Positions 55,540 through 64,000 of a DNA stretch of 64,000 bases are shown piece by piece. A model generated the notes under the pieces. The model was not told the origin of the DNA. It searched no databases and saw only the letters and a program-made list of their open reading frames with translations. The position numbers and the translations under genes are program-made. The stretch's first letter is position 1, and the number at the start of each line of letters is the position of its first letter. The DNA is from Maribacter arcticus (GTDB taxonomy: Bacteria > Bacteroidota > Bacteroidia > Flavobacteriales > Flavobacteriaceae): the NCBI RefSeq assembly GCF_900167935.1, contig NZ_FUYL01000004.1, positions 1-64,000 of the forward strand, read 5' to 3'.

Positions 55540-55547
55540 TAATTTTG
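55540..55547 (+). promoter_or_regulatory. -7 box (TAATTTTG) of the copper cluster, possibly leaderless
   Basis: TAATTTTG at 55540-55547 is followed by the ATG at 55554. Transcription would start at or very near the first base of the gene, so the mRNA may be leaderless. A TTTG lies 13 bases upstream, closer than the usual -33 spacing. Confidence 0.4.
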
Positions 55548-55553
55548 CATTGT

Positions 55554-55973
55554 ATGAAACAATTCATCCACAAATCAATGGCAGTTTTTATGGCGGCCGT
55601 AGTTCTTATGACTACGATGTCGTTCGCGGTAGATATGCATTATTGTGGAGATACATTGGTTGATTTTTCTTTTGTTCATCAAGCAAAATCTTGTGGCATG
55701 GAAAAAACACAAGTAATTGCCAGTTGTGAGACTTCAACAGTTTCTGGAAAATCGTGTTGTACAGATAAGCAATTGATTAAAGAAGGAAATGAAGTTTTAA
55801 AAGCGCCCTTTGACCATTTTACATTAGAGCAGCAAGTCTTTATCGCTTCATTTACATTTTCATTTATCAATCTTTTTGAAGGAACCGAATCTAATGAAGT
55901 TCCTTTTATAGATTACGCGCCACCCTTTCTCAAACAGAATGTGCAAGTGCTGCACCAGACATTCTTAATTTGA
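55554..55973 (+). CDS. HYC_CC_PP family secreted protein
   Basis: A 139-residue protein with a signal peptide (residues 1-25). The family's name-giving motifs are present: H29-Y30-C31 (MHYCGDTLVDF), Cys47 (KSCGM), a CC pair at 68-69 (GKSCCTD) and the proline pair in YAPPF near the end. These small proteins accompany CusA-type efflux pumps in Bacteroidota and are presumed to bind copper or related metals in the periplasm. The predicted start at MKQFIHK gives a proper signal; an in-frame TTG lies 18 bases upstream. It is the first gene of the copper/silver cluster. Confidence 0.86.
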   Translation: MKQFIHKSMAVFMAAVVLMTTMSFAVDMHYCGDTLVDFSFVHQAKSCGMEKTQVIASCETSTVSGKSCCTDKQLIKEGNEVLKAPFDHFTLEQQVFIASFTFSFINLFEGTESNEVPFIDYAPPFLKQNVQVLHQTFLI

Positions 55974-55986
55974 TTTATTAGACCTC

Positions 55987-56002
55987 TCCGACGAGCATCG
56001 GA
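55987..56002. repeat. Short hairpin after the HYC_CC_PP gene
   Basis: TCCGA (55987-55991) and TCGGA (55998-56002) form a 5-bp stem with a six-base loop, 13 bases after the HYC_CC_PP stop. No T-run follows. The sequence CGACGAGCATCGG loosely resembles the palindrome core of the repeat at 43106 and 46102, but differs at several positions. Confidence 0.3.
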
Positions 56003-56104
56003 CATTAAAGCCCTACGTACTTCCGTTTTGGGCACGTTTTGTTGTTTTCTTTTTTAGCAGAACCATCAAAACACCATTTACATAACTATCTAATAATCAT
56101 TCAT

Positions 56105-59100
56105 ATGCTAAATAAAAGCATCAAGTTCTTTATAGATAATAAATTGGTTGCGGTTCTTTTACTTGCACTATTTGTGGGTTGGGGAATTGTAAATGCCCCT
56201 TTTAATTGGGATACTGGTATTCTTCCTTCTGATCCTGTAGCTGTAGATGCCATTCCTGATATTGGAGAAAACCAACAAATCGTTTTTACAAAATGGCAAG
56301 GTCGGTCTCCACAAGACATTGAAGACCAAATCACCTATCCTCTAACCACATCACTCTTAGGCATACCTGGCGTGAAGACTATTCGCAGTTCTTCAATGTT
56401 TGGATTCTCGAGTATCTATATCATTTTTGAAGAAGATCTCGAATTTTATTGGACTCGTAGTCGTATTCTTGAAAAATTAAACTCGTTACCTAGCGGCCTT
56501 TTACCTGAAGATGTGAACCCGGCCTTAGGACCCGATGCTACAGGATTAGGACAAATTTATTGGTACACCTTAGAAGGGCGTGACAAAGATGGTAATGTCA
56601 CTGGTGGTTGGGACCTACAAGAACTCAGAAGTATTCAAGATTACCATGTAAAATATGGATTGGCTTCAGCAGGCGGTGTTGCAGAAGTGGCTTCTATAGG
56701 TGGTTATGTTCAAGAATATCAGATAGATGTTGACCCAGAAAAAATGCGTCAATATAATATTGGCTTGAGCGCCATTGTGAAAGCAGTTAAAGAAAGTAAT
56801 CAAGACATAGGTGTGCAAACCTTAGAGATGAACCAGGCTGAATATTTAGTTCGTGGTTTGGGTTACGTAAAGTCAATTGCAGACCTTGAAGATGCCGTAG
56901 TTACTTCAGAAAACTTCACTTCGATACGAATTAAAGACATCGCTAATGTTCATTTAGGCCCTCAAACTAGACGTGGCATTTTAGATAAGGAAGGTGCTGA
57001 AGTTGTCGGCGGTGTTGTGGTTGCTCGATATGGTGCTAACCCATTAGAAGTTATCAATAATGTCAAAAATCAAATTGCAGAAATTTCATCTGGTCTTCCT
57101 TCAAAAGTTTTATCAGATGGTCGTACATCACAAGTGACAATCGTTCCTTTTTACGACCGAACCGAACTAATTCAAGAAACATTATATACATTAAAAGAAG
57201 CACTTACACTTGAAATTCTTATTACCATATTGGTCATAATTGTAATGGTATTCAACCTGCGTGCCTCCATTCTTATTTCAGGCTTGTTACCTGTTGCTAT
57301 CCTTATGGTTTTCATTACAATGAAACTCTTTAATGTTGATGCAAATATTGTAGCACTATCAGGTATAGCAATTGCAATCGGTACCATGGTCGATGTCGGC
57401 GTCATACTTGCTGAAAATATGATTCGGCATTTAGAGGATGAAAAATTACGTTTTCGAGAAAGTGGTATTGAATACACCACTAATGAAATTATTTACAACG
57501 CAACTGCCGAGGTATCAGGTGCCATTCTCACTGCAGTATTAACAACAATCATCAGTTTTATCCCTGTATTCACAATGGTGGGTGCCGAGGGTAAATTATT
57601 CCGTCCTCTGGCATTTACCAAAACAATGGCATTATCGGCATCATTGGTCATTGCACTTTTCTTAATTCCTCCATTTGCTGCATTCCTTTTTAGAAAAAGT
57701 AACATTAAAATACGTTTTAAATATATCATCAATGGCTTGCTCATCATACTCGGTGCCATAGCAATTGCCTATGGTTATTGGCTAGGGCTTCTATTAATTG
57801 CATTTGGTTTCGTTGGGTTTTTAGGCGCTAGAGATGTTATTACCGCAAAAAGAGCCAACCTAATCAATATTGTAATCTCAACGACTGCAATTGTTTTTCT
57901 ACTTGCGGAATACTGGCGTCCACTCGGATTCGATCGTAGCATTATAATGAACCTGATTTTTGTTTCGATTATTTGTTTTGGATTGCTCGGTGTGTTTACA
58001 GTTTTCAGAAGATATTATGAACTTATTCTTAGATGGGCACTTCATAACCGACTTTTATTTTTGATAATTCCATCCACTGTTTTGATGTTAGGTATAATCA
58101 TCATGCGCAATACAGGTAAAGAATTTATGCCAGCGCTTAATGAAGGATCATTCCTGTTAATGCCTACATCTTTACCCCATGCAGGTGTGGAAGAAAATAA
58201 GCGTGTTCTACAACAACTCGATATGGCGGTAGCCAGCATTCCAGAAATTGAAACGGTGGTAGGTAAATCAGGTAGAACAGAATCAGCCCTCGACCCTGCC
58301 CCTTTATCGATGTATGAAAATATGATTCAGTATAAATCTGAATATATGCGAAATATTAATGGTGAGCGACAACGCTACCGGGTAAATAATGATGGCTTAT
58401 TTGTTCTTAAAAATGACAAATTTATCATCAATCCAAACAATGAAATTAATAATGATGCAAATTATGAAGCTTCACAGCTCAAAACAACAGCTACTCGTAA
58501 TGACCTAATTACCGACGATGACGGTAAGTATTATAGAAATTGGAGGCCAGAAATAAATAGTCCGGATGACATATGGAATGAAATAATTAAGGTAACCAAA
58601 TTCCCCGGCGTAACATCTGCTCCAAAATTACAACCAATTGAAACAAGGCTTGTAATGCTACAGACAGGTATGCGAGCACCTATGGGTATTAAAGTAAAAG
58701 GACCTGATTTGAAGAGTATAGAAACCTTTGGTTTACAACTTGAAAGCATTTTAAAAGAGGTTGAAGGCGTAAAACAGCAAGCTGTATTTGCAGACCGAAT
58801 TGTAGGCAAGCCTTATTTACTTATTGATATTAAGAGAGACCAATTAGCCCGTTATGGAATTTCAATTATGGATGTACAAGAAGTGCTACAGGTGGCAGTT
58901 GGCGGAATGCCTCTTACACAAACCGTAGAAGGGCGAGAACGATATGGAGTTCGTGTACGCTACCCTAGGGAACTCAGGGCAAATCCAGAAGATTTACGTA
59001 ATATCTATGTACCCGTCAAGAATGGAAGCCAAGTACCTCTTGGAGATTTGGTTACTATTCGATACGAGCAAGGACCACAAGTAATAAAAAGTGAAGATAC

Positions 59101-59857
59101 TTTTTTAATTGGCTATGTTCTATTTGACAAGCTCGATGGTTTTGCCGAAGTAAATGTCGTCGAAAATGCACAATCATTAATTAATCAAAAAATAGACAAT
59201 GGCGATTTAATAGTTCCAAAAGGTATTAGCTATCGCTTTACTGGAACTTATGAAAATCAACTACGTGCAGAGAAAACCCTTTCTGTTGTGGTCCCAATGG
59301 CTTTGATAATCATCTTCTTGATCCTATATTTTCAGTTTAAATCAGTCTCTACATCTTTAATGGTATTTACAGGTATAGCCGTTGCTTTTGCTGGTGGATT
59401 CATCATGATTTGGTTGTACGGACAAGATTGGTTCTTCAATTTCAACTTGTTTGGCGAGAACCTTCGAACACTTTTTAATATGAAAACCATTAATTTGAGT
59501 GTAGCTGTTTGGGTAGGTTTTATCGCATTGTTCGGTATTGCTACAGATGATGGCGTAGTAATGGCAACCTATCTTACCCAAACTTTTGATAGAGAAAACC
59601 CTGAAGATAAAAAGGGCATTCGTCATGCAACTTTAGAAGCTGCTGGTAAAAGAATACGACCGTGTTTGATGACAACGGTAACGACCATACTGGCACTCTT
59701 ACCTGTACTTACCTCCACAGGAAAAGGAAGTGATATTATGATCCCAATGGCTATCCCAATTTTCGGTGGAATGATTATCGACATCACATCTTACTTTTTA
59801 GTACCAGTATTATTTAGCTGGAAAAAGGAATATGAACTAAAAAGAGCAAACAAATGA
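56105..59857 (+). CDS. cusA: CusA/CzcA heavy metal efflux RND permease
   Basis: A 1250-residue inner-membrane pump, started at MLNKSIKFFIDNKLVAVLLL; an upstream in-frame start at 56039 adds 22 residues that do not fit. The family pattern includes FTKWQGRSPQDIEDQITYPL, AIAIGTMVDVGVILAENMIRHLE and the porter segment LQTGMRAPMGIKV. It is about 200 residues longer than E. coli CusA because of extra membrane helices at about 540-630 and an insert near 745-835, as in many Bacteroidota homologues. With HYC_CC_PP, DUF3347 and CopA nearby it most likely exports copper or silver. It overlaps the TolC gene by four bases. Confidence 0.93.
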   Translation: MLNKSIKFFIDNKLVAVLLLALFVGWGIVNAPFNWDTGILPSDPVAVDAIPDIGENQQIVFTKWQGRSPQDIEDQITYPLTTSLLGIPGVKTIRSSSMFGFSSIYIIFEEDLEFYWTRSRILEKLNSLPSGLLPEDVNPALGPDATGLGQIYWYTLEGRDKDGNVTGGWDLQELRSIQDYHVKYGLASAGGVAEVASIGGYVQEYQIDVDPEKMRQYNIGLSAIVKAVKESNQDIGVQTLEMNQAEYLVRGLGYVKSIADLEDAVVTSENFTSIRIKDIANVHLGPQTRRGILDKEGAEVVGGVVVARYGANPLEVINNVKNQIAEISSGLPSKVLSDGRTSQVTIVPFYDRTELIQETLYTLKEALTLEILITILVIIVMVFNLRASILISGLLPVAILMVFITMKLFNVDANIVALSGIAIAIGTMVDVGVILAENMIRHLEDEKLRFRESGIEYTTNEIIYNATAEVSGAILTAVLTTIISFIPVFTMVGAEGKLFRPLAFTKTMALSASLVIALFLIPPFAAFLFRKSNIKIRFKYIINGLLIILGAIAIAYGYWLGLLLIAFGFVGFLGARDVITAKRANLINIVISTTAIVFLLAEYWRPLGFDRSIIMNLIFVSIICFGLLGVFTVFRRYYELILRWALHNRLLFLIIPSTVLMLGIIIMRNTGKEFMPALNEGSFLLMPTSLPHAGVEENKRVLQQLDMAVASIPEIETVVGKSGRTESALDPAPLSMYENMIQYKSEYMRNINGERQRYRVNNDGLFVLKNDKFIINPNNEINNDANYEASQLKTTATRNDLITDDDGKYYRNWRPEINSPDDIWNEIIKVTKFPGVTSAPKLQPIETRLVMLQTGMRAPMGIKVKGPDLKSIETFGLQLESILKEVEGVKQQAVFADRIVGKPYLLIDIKRDQLARYGISIMDVQEVLQVAVGGMPLTQTVEGRERYGVRVRYPRELRANPEDLRNIYVPVKNGSQVPLGDLVTIRYEQGPQVIKSEDTFLIGYVLFDKLDGFAEVNVVENAQSLINQKIDNGDLIVPKGISYRFTGTYENQLRAEKTLSVVVPMALIIIFLILYFQFKSVSTSLMVFTGIAVAFAGGFIMIWLYGQDWFFNFNLFGENLRTLFNMKTINLSVAVWVGFIALFGIATDDGVVMATYLTQTFDRENPEDKKGIRHATLEAAGKRIRPCLMTTVTTILALLPVLTSTGKGSDIMIPMAIPIFGGMIIDITSYFLVPVLFSWKKEYELKRANK

Positions 59858-61071
59858 AAAATTTTAAAATCATAACATGTCTTTTGTTTGTTACCACATT
59901 CGTAAAAGCACAACAATTACAAACCTTTATTGAAGAGGCCATAATAAACAATCCAGAGATTCAGGCCTTTGATATACGATATAAAATAGCAGAAGAAAAG
60001 GTGAATGAAGCTGATTGGCTACCCAATACCGAAATAAGTGCAGCATACTTTATAAGTGAACCTGAAACTCGTGTAGGAGCCCAACGTGCAAGAATTGGAA
60101 TCAAACAGATGCTGCCTTGGTTTGGAACAATTAGCGCACGTGAGAGTTACGCTTACGCAATGGCAGAAGCTGAATATATCGAAGTTACAATAGCCAAGAG
60201 GAAATTGGCGCTTTCGGTGTCACAATCCTATTATGGTTTGTATGAAACAAGGGCCAAACAAGCTACACTCCTAGAGAATATTCAGCTTTTGAAAACCTAC
60301 GAAAAACTAGCGCTGACATCTGTTGAAATTGGAAAAGCCTCTGCTGTAGACGTATTGCGTTTACAAATACGTCAAAATGAACTTCAACAACAAAAAGAAG
60401 TACTTGAAGAAAAGTATTGGGCAGAACAATCTTCTTTCAACAATTTGCTTAACCGCAATGAAAATATGCTGGTTGAAGCAGTTGCCGATTTAGAAATACC
60501 AGCTGAAAATGAATTGTATAATACCGATGCACTGTCGCTTAATGCTGAATTACTCAAATATGACAAGCTTTACGAATCTGTAGTTCAATCAGAATTACTC
60601 AACAAACGTGAGCGTTTACCTATGATTGGTTTCGGGGTAGATTATTTACCTGTAAGTGAGCGAACCGACATGCAGGTAATAGACAATGGAAAAGACATTC
60701 TAATGCCAATGGCTTCTGTTTCTATTCCAATTTTCAATAGCAAATACAGCTCAATTTCCAAACAGAATGAATTACGTCGAAAAGAAATTGAAACTCAGAA
60801 AAATCAACGTTTAAATGTACTAAAATCTGCTTTTTCTTTAGCAATATCTCAACGAAACCAAGCACGAATCAAATTCAACACTCAACTTAAAAACTTGAAT
60901 CAAGCTAGGGATGCCGAAGAAATCTTAATCAAGAGCTATGAAACAGGAACAATAGATTTCAATGACGTTTTAGATATTCAAGAATTACAATTGAAATTTC
61001 AGTTGAACCAAATAGAATCGGTACAGAACTTTTATATACAGCAATCTATTATTAACTATTTAATTCAATAA
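59854..61071 (+). CDS. TolC family outer membrane efflux protein
   Basis: A 405-residue protein with a signal peptide (1-19, ending VKA) and two repeated coiled-coil hairpins of the outer-membrane efflux type (IEEAIINNPEIQAFDIRYKIAEEKVNEA and its repeat near 290). It forms the trimeric exit duct for the CusA pump. The start overlaps the cusA stop in an ATGA arrangement. No periplasmic adaptor gene follows it, which is unusual for this cluster. Confidence 0.92.
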   Translation: MKNFKIITCLLFVTTFVKAQQLQTFIEEAIINNPEIQAFDIRYKIAEEKVNEADWLPNTEISAAYFISEPETRVGAQRARIGIKQMLPWFGTISARESYAYAMAEAEYIEVTIAKRKLALSVSQSYYGLYETRAKQATLLENIQLLKTYEKLALTSVEIGKASAVDVLRLQIRQNELQQQKEVLEEKYWAEQSSFNNLLNRNENMLVEAVADLEIPAENELYNTDALSLNAELLKYDKLYESVVQSELLNKRERLPMIGFGVDYLPVSERTDMQVIDNGKDILMPMASVSIPIFNSKYSSISKQNELRRKEIETQKNQRLNVLKSAFSLAISQRNQARIKFNTQLKNLNQARDAEEILIKSYETGTIDFNDVLDIQELQLKFQLNQIESVQNFYIQQSIINYLIQ

Positions 61072-61073
61072 CA

Positions 61074-61640
61074 ATGGTAAAAGATTTCTATATAAAAAAC
61101 ATGGTATGTGATCGCTGCATTAAAGTGCTTAAAGCTGAAATTGAAGCGCAAAAAATTGAACTTAAAGAAATTGAACTTGGTCGTATTCAACTCAATATTA
61201 AGAAAGACATCGAACTACTCAATTTTAAGACTATAGTTGAGAGTAATGGTTTTAGACTTATTGATTCTTCTGAAGATAAACTGGTAGAACAAGTTAAAAT
61301 TCAAATAATTAAAATAGTTGACCAGCTACCTCTAGATTTAAAAGAAAAACTGTCTACATACCTCACAAAAAGTATCCATCAAGATTATTCTAAAATAAGC
61401 AAGGTGTTCTCAGTTACAGAAGGTGTCACTATTGAAAAATATTTTATTAAGCTAAAAATTGAGAAGGTAAAAGAACTAATACAAGCCCAAGAAAAAAATT
61501 TTACAGAAATAAGTCAACTACTTGATTATAGTCATTTAAATCATTTAAGTAGGCAGTTTAAAACAGAGACAGGAATAAGCTTGAGCGAATATAAATCGCA
61601 GCTAAGAATTTCTCAAAATCCATTAGACCAAATTGTATAG
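61074..61640 (+). CDS. HMA-AraC fusion regulator
   Basis: A 188-residue protein with an N-terminal heavy-metal-associated fold (about 1-65, containing MVCDRC at 11-16, the MxCxxC site) fused to a C-terminal AraC helix-turn-helix (about 120-180, ISQLLDYSHLNHLSRQFKTETG, ending in SEYKSQLR). The middle part links the two. This suggests that a metal ion, probably Cu+ or Ag+, bound by the two cysteines controls DNA binding. It begins three bases after the TolC stop, so the regulator belongs to the efflux operon it likely controls. Metal identity and target promoter are inferred. Confidence 0.88.
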   Translation: MVKDFYIKNMVCDRCIKVLKAEIEAQKIELKEIELGRIQLNIKKDIELLNFKTIVESNGFRLIDSSEDKLVEQVKIQIIKIVDQLPLDLKEKLSTYLTKSIHQDYSKISKVFSVTEGVTIEKYFIKLKIEKVKELIQAQEKNFTEISQLLDYSHLNHLSRQFKTETGISLSEYKSQLRISQNPLDQIV

Positions 61641-61702
61641 ATTTCATCCAAAATTATGACACATACTGTTGAAAATCAAGAGTAATTTTGAAAAGCTAGA
61701 AA

Positions 61703-61795
61703 ATGAAGATAATTATGAAAAATATAAATTTTGCGTTATTCCTAATGATAATAGGTTTGGCGCAGGTGGTGGATTATCAATTTGGTTCTAAATAA
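61703..61795 (+). CDS. Tiny ORF, possible truncated secreted protein (30 aa)
   Basis: A 30-codon frame, MKIIMKNINFALFLMIIGLA then QVVDYQFGSK, looks like a signal peptide with almost nothing after it. It may be the remnant of a longer secreted protein or just a chance frame. It sits between the HMA-AraC gene and the DUF3347 gene. Confidence 0.25.
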   Translation: MKIIMKNINFALFLMIIGLAQVVDYQFGSK

Positions 61796-61833
61796 AAATC
61801 AATTAATAATAAATAAGTATAACAACAAATAAT

Positions 61834-62409
61834 ATGAAAATAGTAAAAAGAAGTTTAGGCACAATTGCACTTGCAACTACAATGATAGTAACAGTTTCAT
61901 GCAAGGATGGAAAAAAGGTTGAAGAAGCAGCCCCTGTTGAAAAAGAAATGAATAACAATGAAGTAATGACCATGAATACTTCAAAAAATGTAAATGCTGA
62001 AGCTATTCTTTCCGACTATTTCAATTTAAAAGATGCTTTGGTAGCAGATGATAATGAAAAGGGAAAAGAATTAGGATTAGTGTTAACAAAATCATTACAA
62101 GAACTAGATGTTTCGAGCTTTTCAGATAGTGAGCAAAATGAGCTTAAAGATATTATAGAAGATGCTAATGAACATGCAGAACATATTGGTGAAAGCGATA
62201 TCAACCATCAACGTGAGCATTTTAAAATATTGAGTAAAGACATCACTGATATGGTTGCTATTACAGGAACTGAGATTACCTTATACGAGCAGTTTTGCCC
62301 AATGTACGATGGCGGTACGGCTTGGTTGAGTACGAAAGAAGAAGTGCGAAATCCTTACTATGGTAGCCAAATGTTGACCTGTGGTAAAGTACAGCGAGAG
62401 ATTAACTAG
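61834..62409 (+). CDS. DUF3347 domain-containing lipoprotein
   Basis: A 191-residue protein with lipobox VTVSC (Cys23). The DUF3347 domain has the expected DYFNLKDALVADD near its start, INHQREHFKILSKD, and the metal-binding-like C-terminus YEQFCPMYDGG and NPYYGSQMLTCG with conserved cysteines and methionines. Such proteins are found with copper efflux systems and CusB adaptors in Bacteroidota, presumably binding Cu+ in the periplasm. Its role in this cluster is probably metal capture for CusA or CopA. Confidence 0.86.
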   Translation: MKIVKRSLGTIALATTMIVTVSCKDGKKVEEAAPVEKEMNNNEVMTMNTSKNVNAEAILSDYFNLKDALVADDNEKGKELGLVLTKSLQELDVSSFSDSEQNELKDIIEDANEHAEHIGESDINHQREHFKILSKDITDMVAITGTEITLYEQFCPMYDGGTAWLSTKEEVRNPYYGSQMLTCGKVQREIN

Positions 62410-62492
62410 TTAGAAAATTAGCCTCAAGGGGGTATAAGAAATTAACCACAGTAAAATACTTTAATGATTGAACCATAATATTAATTTGGATT

Positions 62493-62594
62493 ATGGGTCT
62501 TTCGGTAATTACTGCAACAATTTTTATTTCAAAGCAGAATAGAAAAAGGAAGAAACGAAAATTTTATAGTATCCTCCAGGTAAAGGAAATTTGA
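62493..62594 (+). CDS. Small basic membrane peptide (33 aa)
   Basis: An ATG at 62493 starts MGLSVITATIFISKQNRKRK, a short hydrophobic stretch followed by a very basic tail, ending before copA. The upstream in-frame bases also encode hydrophobic residues back to a stop at 62469. The arrangement fits a small membrane protein in the copper cluster, but similar frames arise by chance. I do not recognise the family. Confidence 0.35.
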   Translation: MGLSVITATIFISKQNRKRKKRKFYSILQVKEI

Positions 62595-62612
62595 ATTTAA
62601 GATCATATTAAT

Positions 62613-64000
62613 ATGAAACACACTTATCACATACATGGTATGACCTGCAATGGTTGTCGCAGTCACGTTGAACAAACACTTTCAGAAGTGGATGGTGTGA
62701 AAAACGCATCTGTAGATTTAGAAAAAGCAGAAGCTACGATTGAAATGCAATCACATATTGCTTTAGAGACTTTTCAAAAAGCTTTGCAGAAAGATGGCGG
62801 TAACTATTCAATTCATAACCCCGGAGAACAACATCATAATGACACTAACCCGAAAGAAAATATAGAAAAACCAAAAGGCAAAGGGACAGGAACTTTCTAC
62901 TGCCCGATGCGTTGCGAAGGTGATAAGACTTATAACAAACCTGGTGATTGCCCAGTCTGCGGAATGGATCTTATAGAAGAACAGAATTTATCGGCTACTT
63001 CAACTGAACAATGGACATGCCCAATGCATCCTGAAGTGATAAAAGACAAACCAGGCGCCTGCCCTATCTGTGGGATGGATCTCGTACCGATGCAGCCAGA
63101 CCTTTCTTCCGAAGAAAAAACATATAAAAAACTATTGAAGAAATTCTGGATAGCTGTAGGTTTTACGCTACCCATTTTCTTGATTGCCATGAGCGAGATG
63201 ATTCCGAGCAATCCCTTATACGATGTGATGGGACAGAAATGGTGGAACTGGATTCAGTTTTGTCTATCGATACCGGTTGTCTTTTATGCAACTTGGATGT
63301 TCTTTGAGCGAGCATACAGAAGTATAAAGACTTGGAATCTTAATATGTTCACACTTATTGGTATTGGAGCAGGAGTTGCGTGGCTTTTCAGTGTATTCGG
63401 CATGTTGTTTCCAGATTTCTTTCCTGAGCAATTTAAAACGGAATCTGGCGCAGTTCATGTATATTTTGAAGCTGCTACGGTCATTCTTACCTTAGTATTG
63501 ATGGGTCAAGTTTTGGAAGCCCGTGCGCACAGTAAAACCAATACAGCAGTTAAAGAACTACTAAAACTCGCACCCAATAAAGCCGTTAAAGTAGTACATG
63601 GTAACGAAGTAGAAGTCTCTATAGACCAAATTCAAAAAGGAGATATTTTACGGGTAAAGCCAGGTGATAAAATTCCTGTTGATGGTGTTCTTACAGAAGG
63701 TCAAACGACCATAGATGAATCTATGATATCGGGAGAACCAATTCCCGTTAATAAAACAGTAGACGATAGGGTAAATAGTGGTACCATCAATGGCAATCAA
63801 TCTTTTTTAATGAAAGCCGAAAAGGTAGGTAGTGAGACCCTGCTTTCACAAATAATACATATGGTAAACGATGCCAGTCGCAGTCGTGCACCAATCCAGA
63901 AATTGGCAGATACGGTTTCTGGATATTTTGTGCCAGTTGTGGTCTTTATTTCGATAATCACTTTTGTAATTTGGTCAATATGGGGTCCAGAACCAGTCTA
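62613..64000 (+). CDS. copA: Copper-translocating P1B ATPase CopA, truncated by the window end
   Basis: The first 462 residues or so of a P1B ATPase. An HMA domain opens it with GMTCNGC (Cys12, Cys15). Two heavy-metal-binding domains follow (YCPM...CPVCGMDL about 97-117 and WTCPMHPE...CPICGMDL about 131-153). Membrane helices begin near 172, and the actuator loop SGEPIPV is visible near 375. The ion-binding CPC, the phosphorylated DKTG and the hinge lie beyond the edge. It probably exports Cu+ (or Ag+) from the cytoplasm to the periplasm, with CusA handling the periplasmic pool. The window ends inside the second membrane block, so the gene is incomplete here, not broken. Confidence 0.92.
   Translation, partial: MKHTYHIHGMTCNGCRSHVEQTLSEVDGVKNASVDLEKAEATIEMQSHIALETFQKALQKDGGNYSIHNPGEQHHNDTNPKENIEKPKGKGTGTFYCPMRCEGDKTYNKPGDCPVCGMDLIEEQNLSATSTEQWTCPMHPEVIKDKPGACPICGMDLVPMQPDLSSEEKTYKKLLKKFWIAVGFTLPIFLIAMSEMIPSNPLYDVMGQKWWNWIQFCLSIPVVFYATWMFFERAYRSIKTWNLNMFTLIGIGAGVAWLFSVFGMLFPDFFPEQFKTESGAVHVYFEAATVILTLVLMGQVLEARAHSKTNTAVKELLKLAPNKAVKVVHGNEVEVSIDQIQKGDILRVKPGDKIPVDGVLTEGQTTIDESMISGEPIPVNKTVDDRVNSGTINGNQSFLMKAEKVGSETLLSQIIHMVNDASRSRAPIQKLADTVSGYFVPVVVFISIITFVIWSIWGPEPV

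Larger units (their letters stand above)
54966..55553. other. 588-base intergenic stretch
   Basis: AT-rich with no plausible gene on either strand. It holds the outward-facing -7 boxes of the histidine kinase (minus strand, near 55010) and of the copper cluster (plus strand, near 55543). Nothing else is recognised. Confidence 0.6.

Overview
The window is about 64 kb of low-GC DNA (roughly one third G+C by eye) from a Bacteroidota chromosome, almost certainly a marine member of the Flavobacteriaceae. The grounds are DUF4249 next to a TonB receptor, the order tpx-dgkA-ftsK-lolA-lptFG-ribB, HYC_CC_PP and DUF3347 proteins in a copper cluster, promoter boxes of the TAnnTTTG type, and the virtual absence of Shine-Dalgarno sequences. 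The genus cannot be fixed from the sequence alone. I saw no rRNA, tRNA, CRISPR array, prophage or intact insertion sequence.

Layout. 1-15,000: a DUF6090 gene, a minus-strand block with a YifB/ComM ATPase, a TonB receptor-DUF4249-MG2/plug operon, a penicillin acylase, a DsbD-type reductase overlapping tilS, and an FMN reductase. 15,100-32,600: mostly housekeeping genes (acyltransferase, lpd, an Lrp regulator divergent from a Cys/Met-metabolism PLP enzyme, NhaC, a frameshifted DUF6952 gene, tpx, dgkA, ftsK, lolA, lptFG and a ribB with a degenerate RibA domain), then a KdnA-like aminotransferase, a TSUP permease and a DUF255 lipoprotein.

32,900-38,850 is a four-gene glucuronoxylan operon: GH67 alpha-glucuronidase, GH10 xylanase lipoprotein, GPH symporter and cytoplasmic GH43, closed by a strong hairpin terminator. 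A desuccinylase-like amidohydrolase, a Fur-family regulator and a P1B-2 (Zn/Cd-type) ATPase follow; a 19-bp palindrome lies between the last two.

42,500-48,200 looks accessory: a broken hypothetical gene, very small ORFs leading to a long HPF/RaiA-like protein, a DUF5694 lipoprotein, a PH-like membrane protein, a hydrolase, a VOC protein and a GNAT. Two copies of a palindromic repeat lie here, each exactly 86 nt after the stop codon of a hypothetical gene.

48,200-51,200 is an arsenic resistance operon (arsR, thioredoxin-type arsC, acr3, then a lipoprotein) with a near-perfect 12-2-12 operator in front of arsR. Next come an overlapping HipA-like kinase/DUF3037 pair, an adenosine/adenine deaminase and an orphan GAF histidine kinase. 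55,500 to the end is a copper/silver efflux cluster: HYC_CC_PP protein, CusA, TolC, an HMA-AraC fusion regulator, DUF3347 lipoprotein and a CopA ATPase cut by the window edge. No CusB adaptor is present inside the window.

The most rewarding places for a second look are the HipA/DUF3037 pair, the HMA-AraC regulator, the gene-plus-repeat arrangement at 42.6-46.2 kb, the metalloregulator operators, and the one-base frameshift in the DUF6952 gene. I did not find a clearly new multi-gene system; these are candidates with stated limits.
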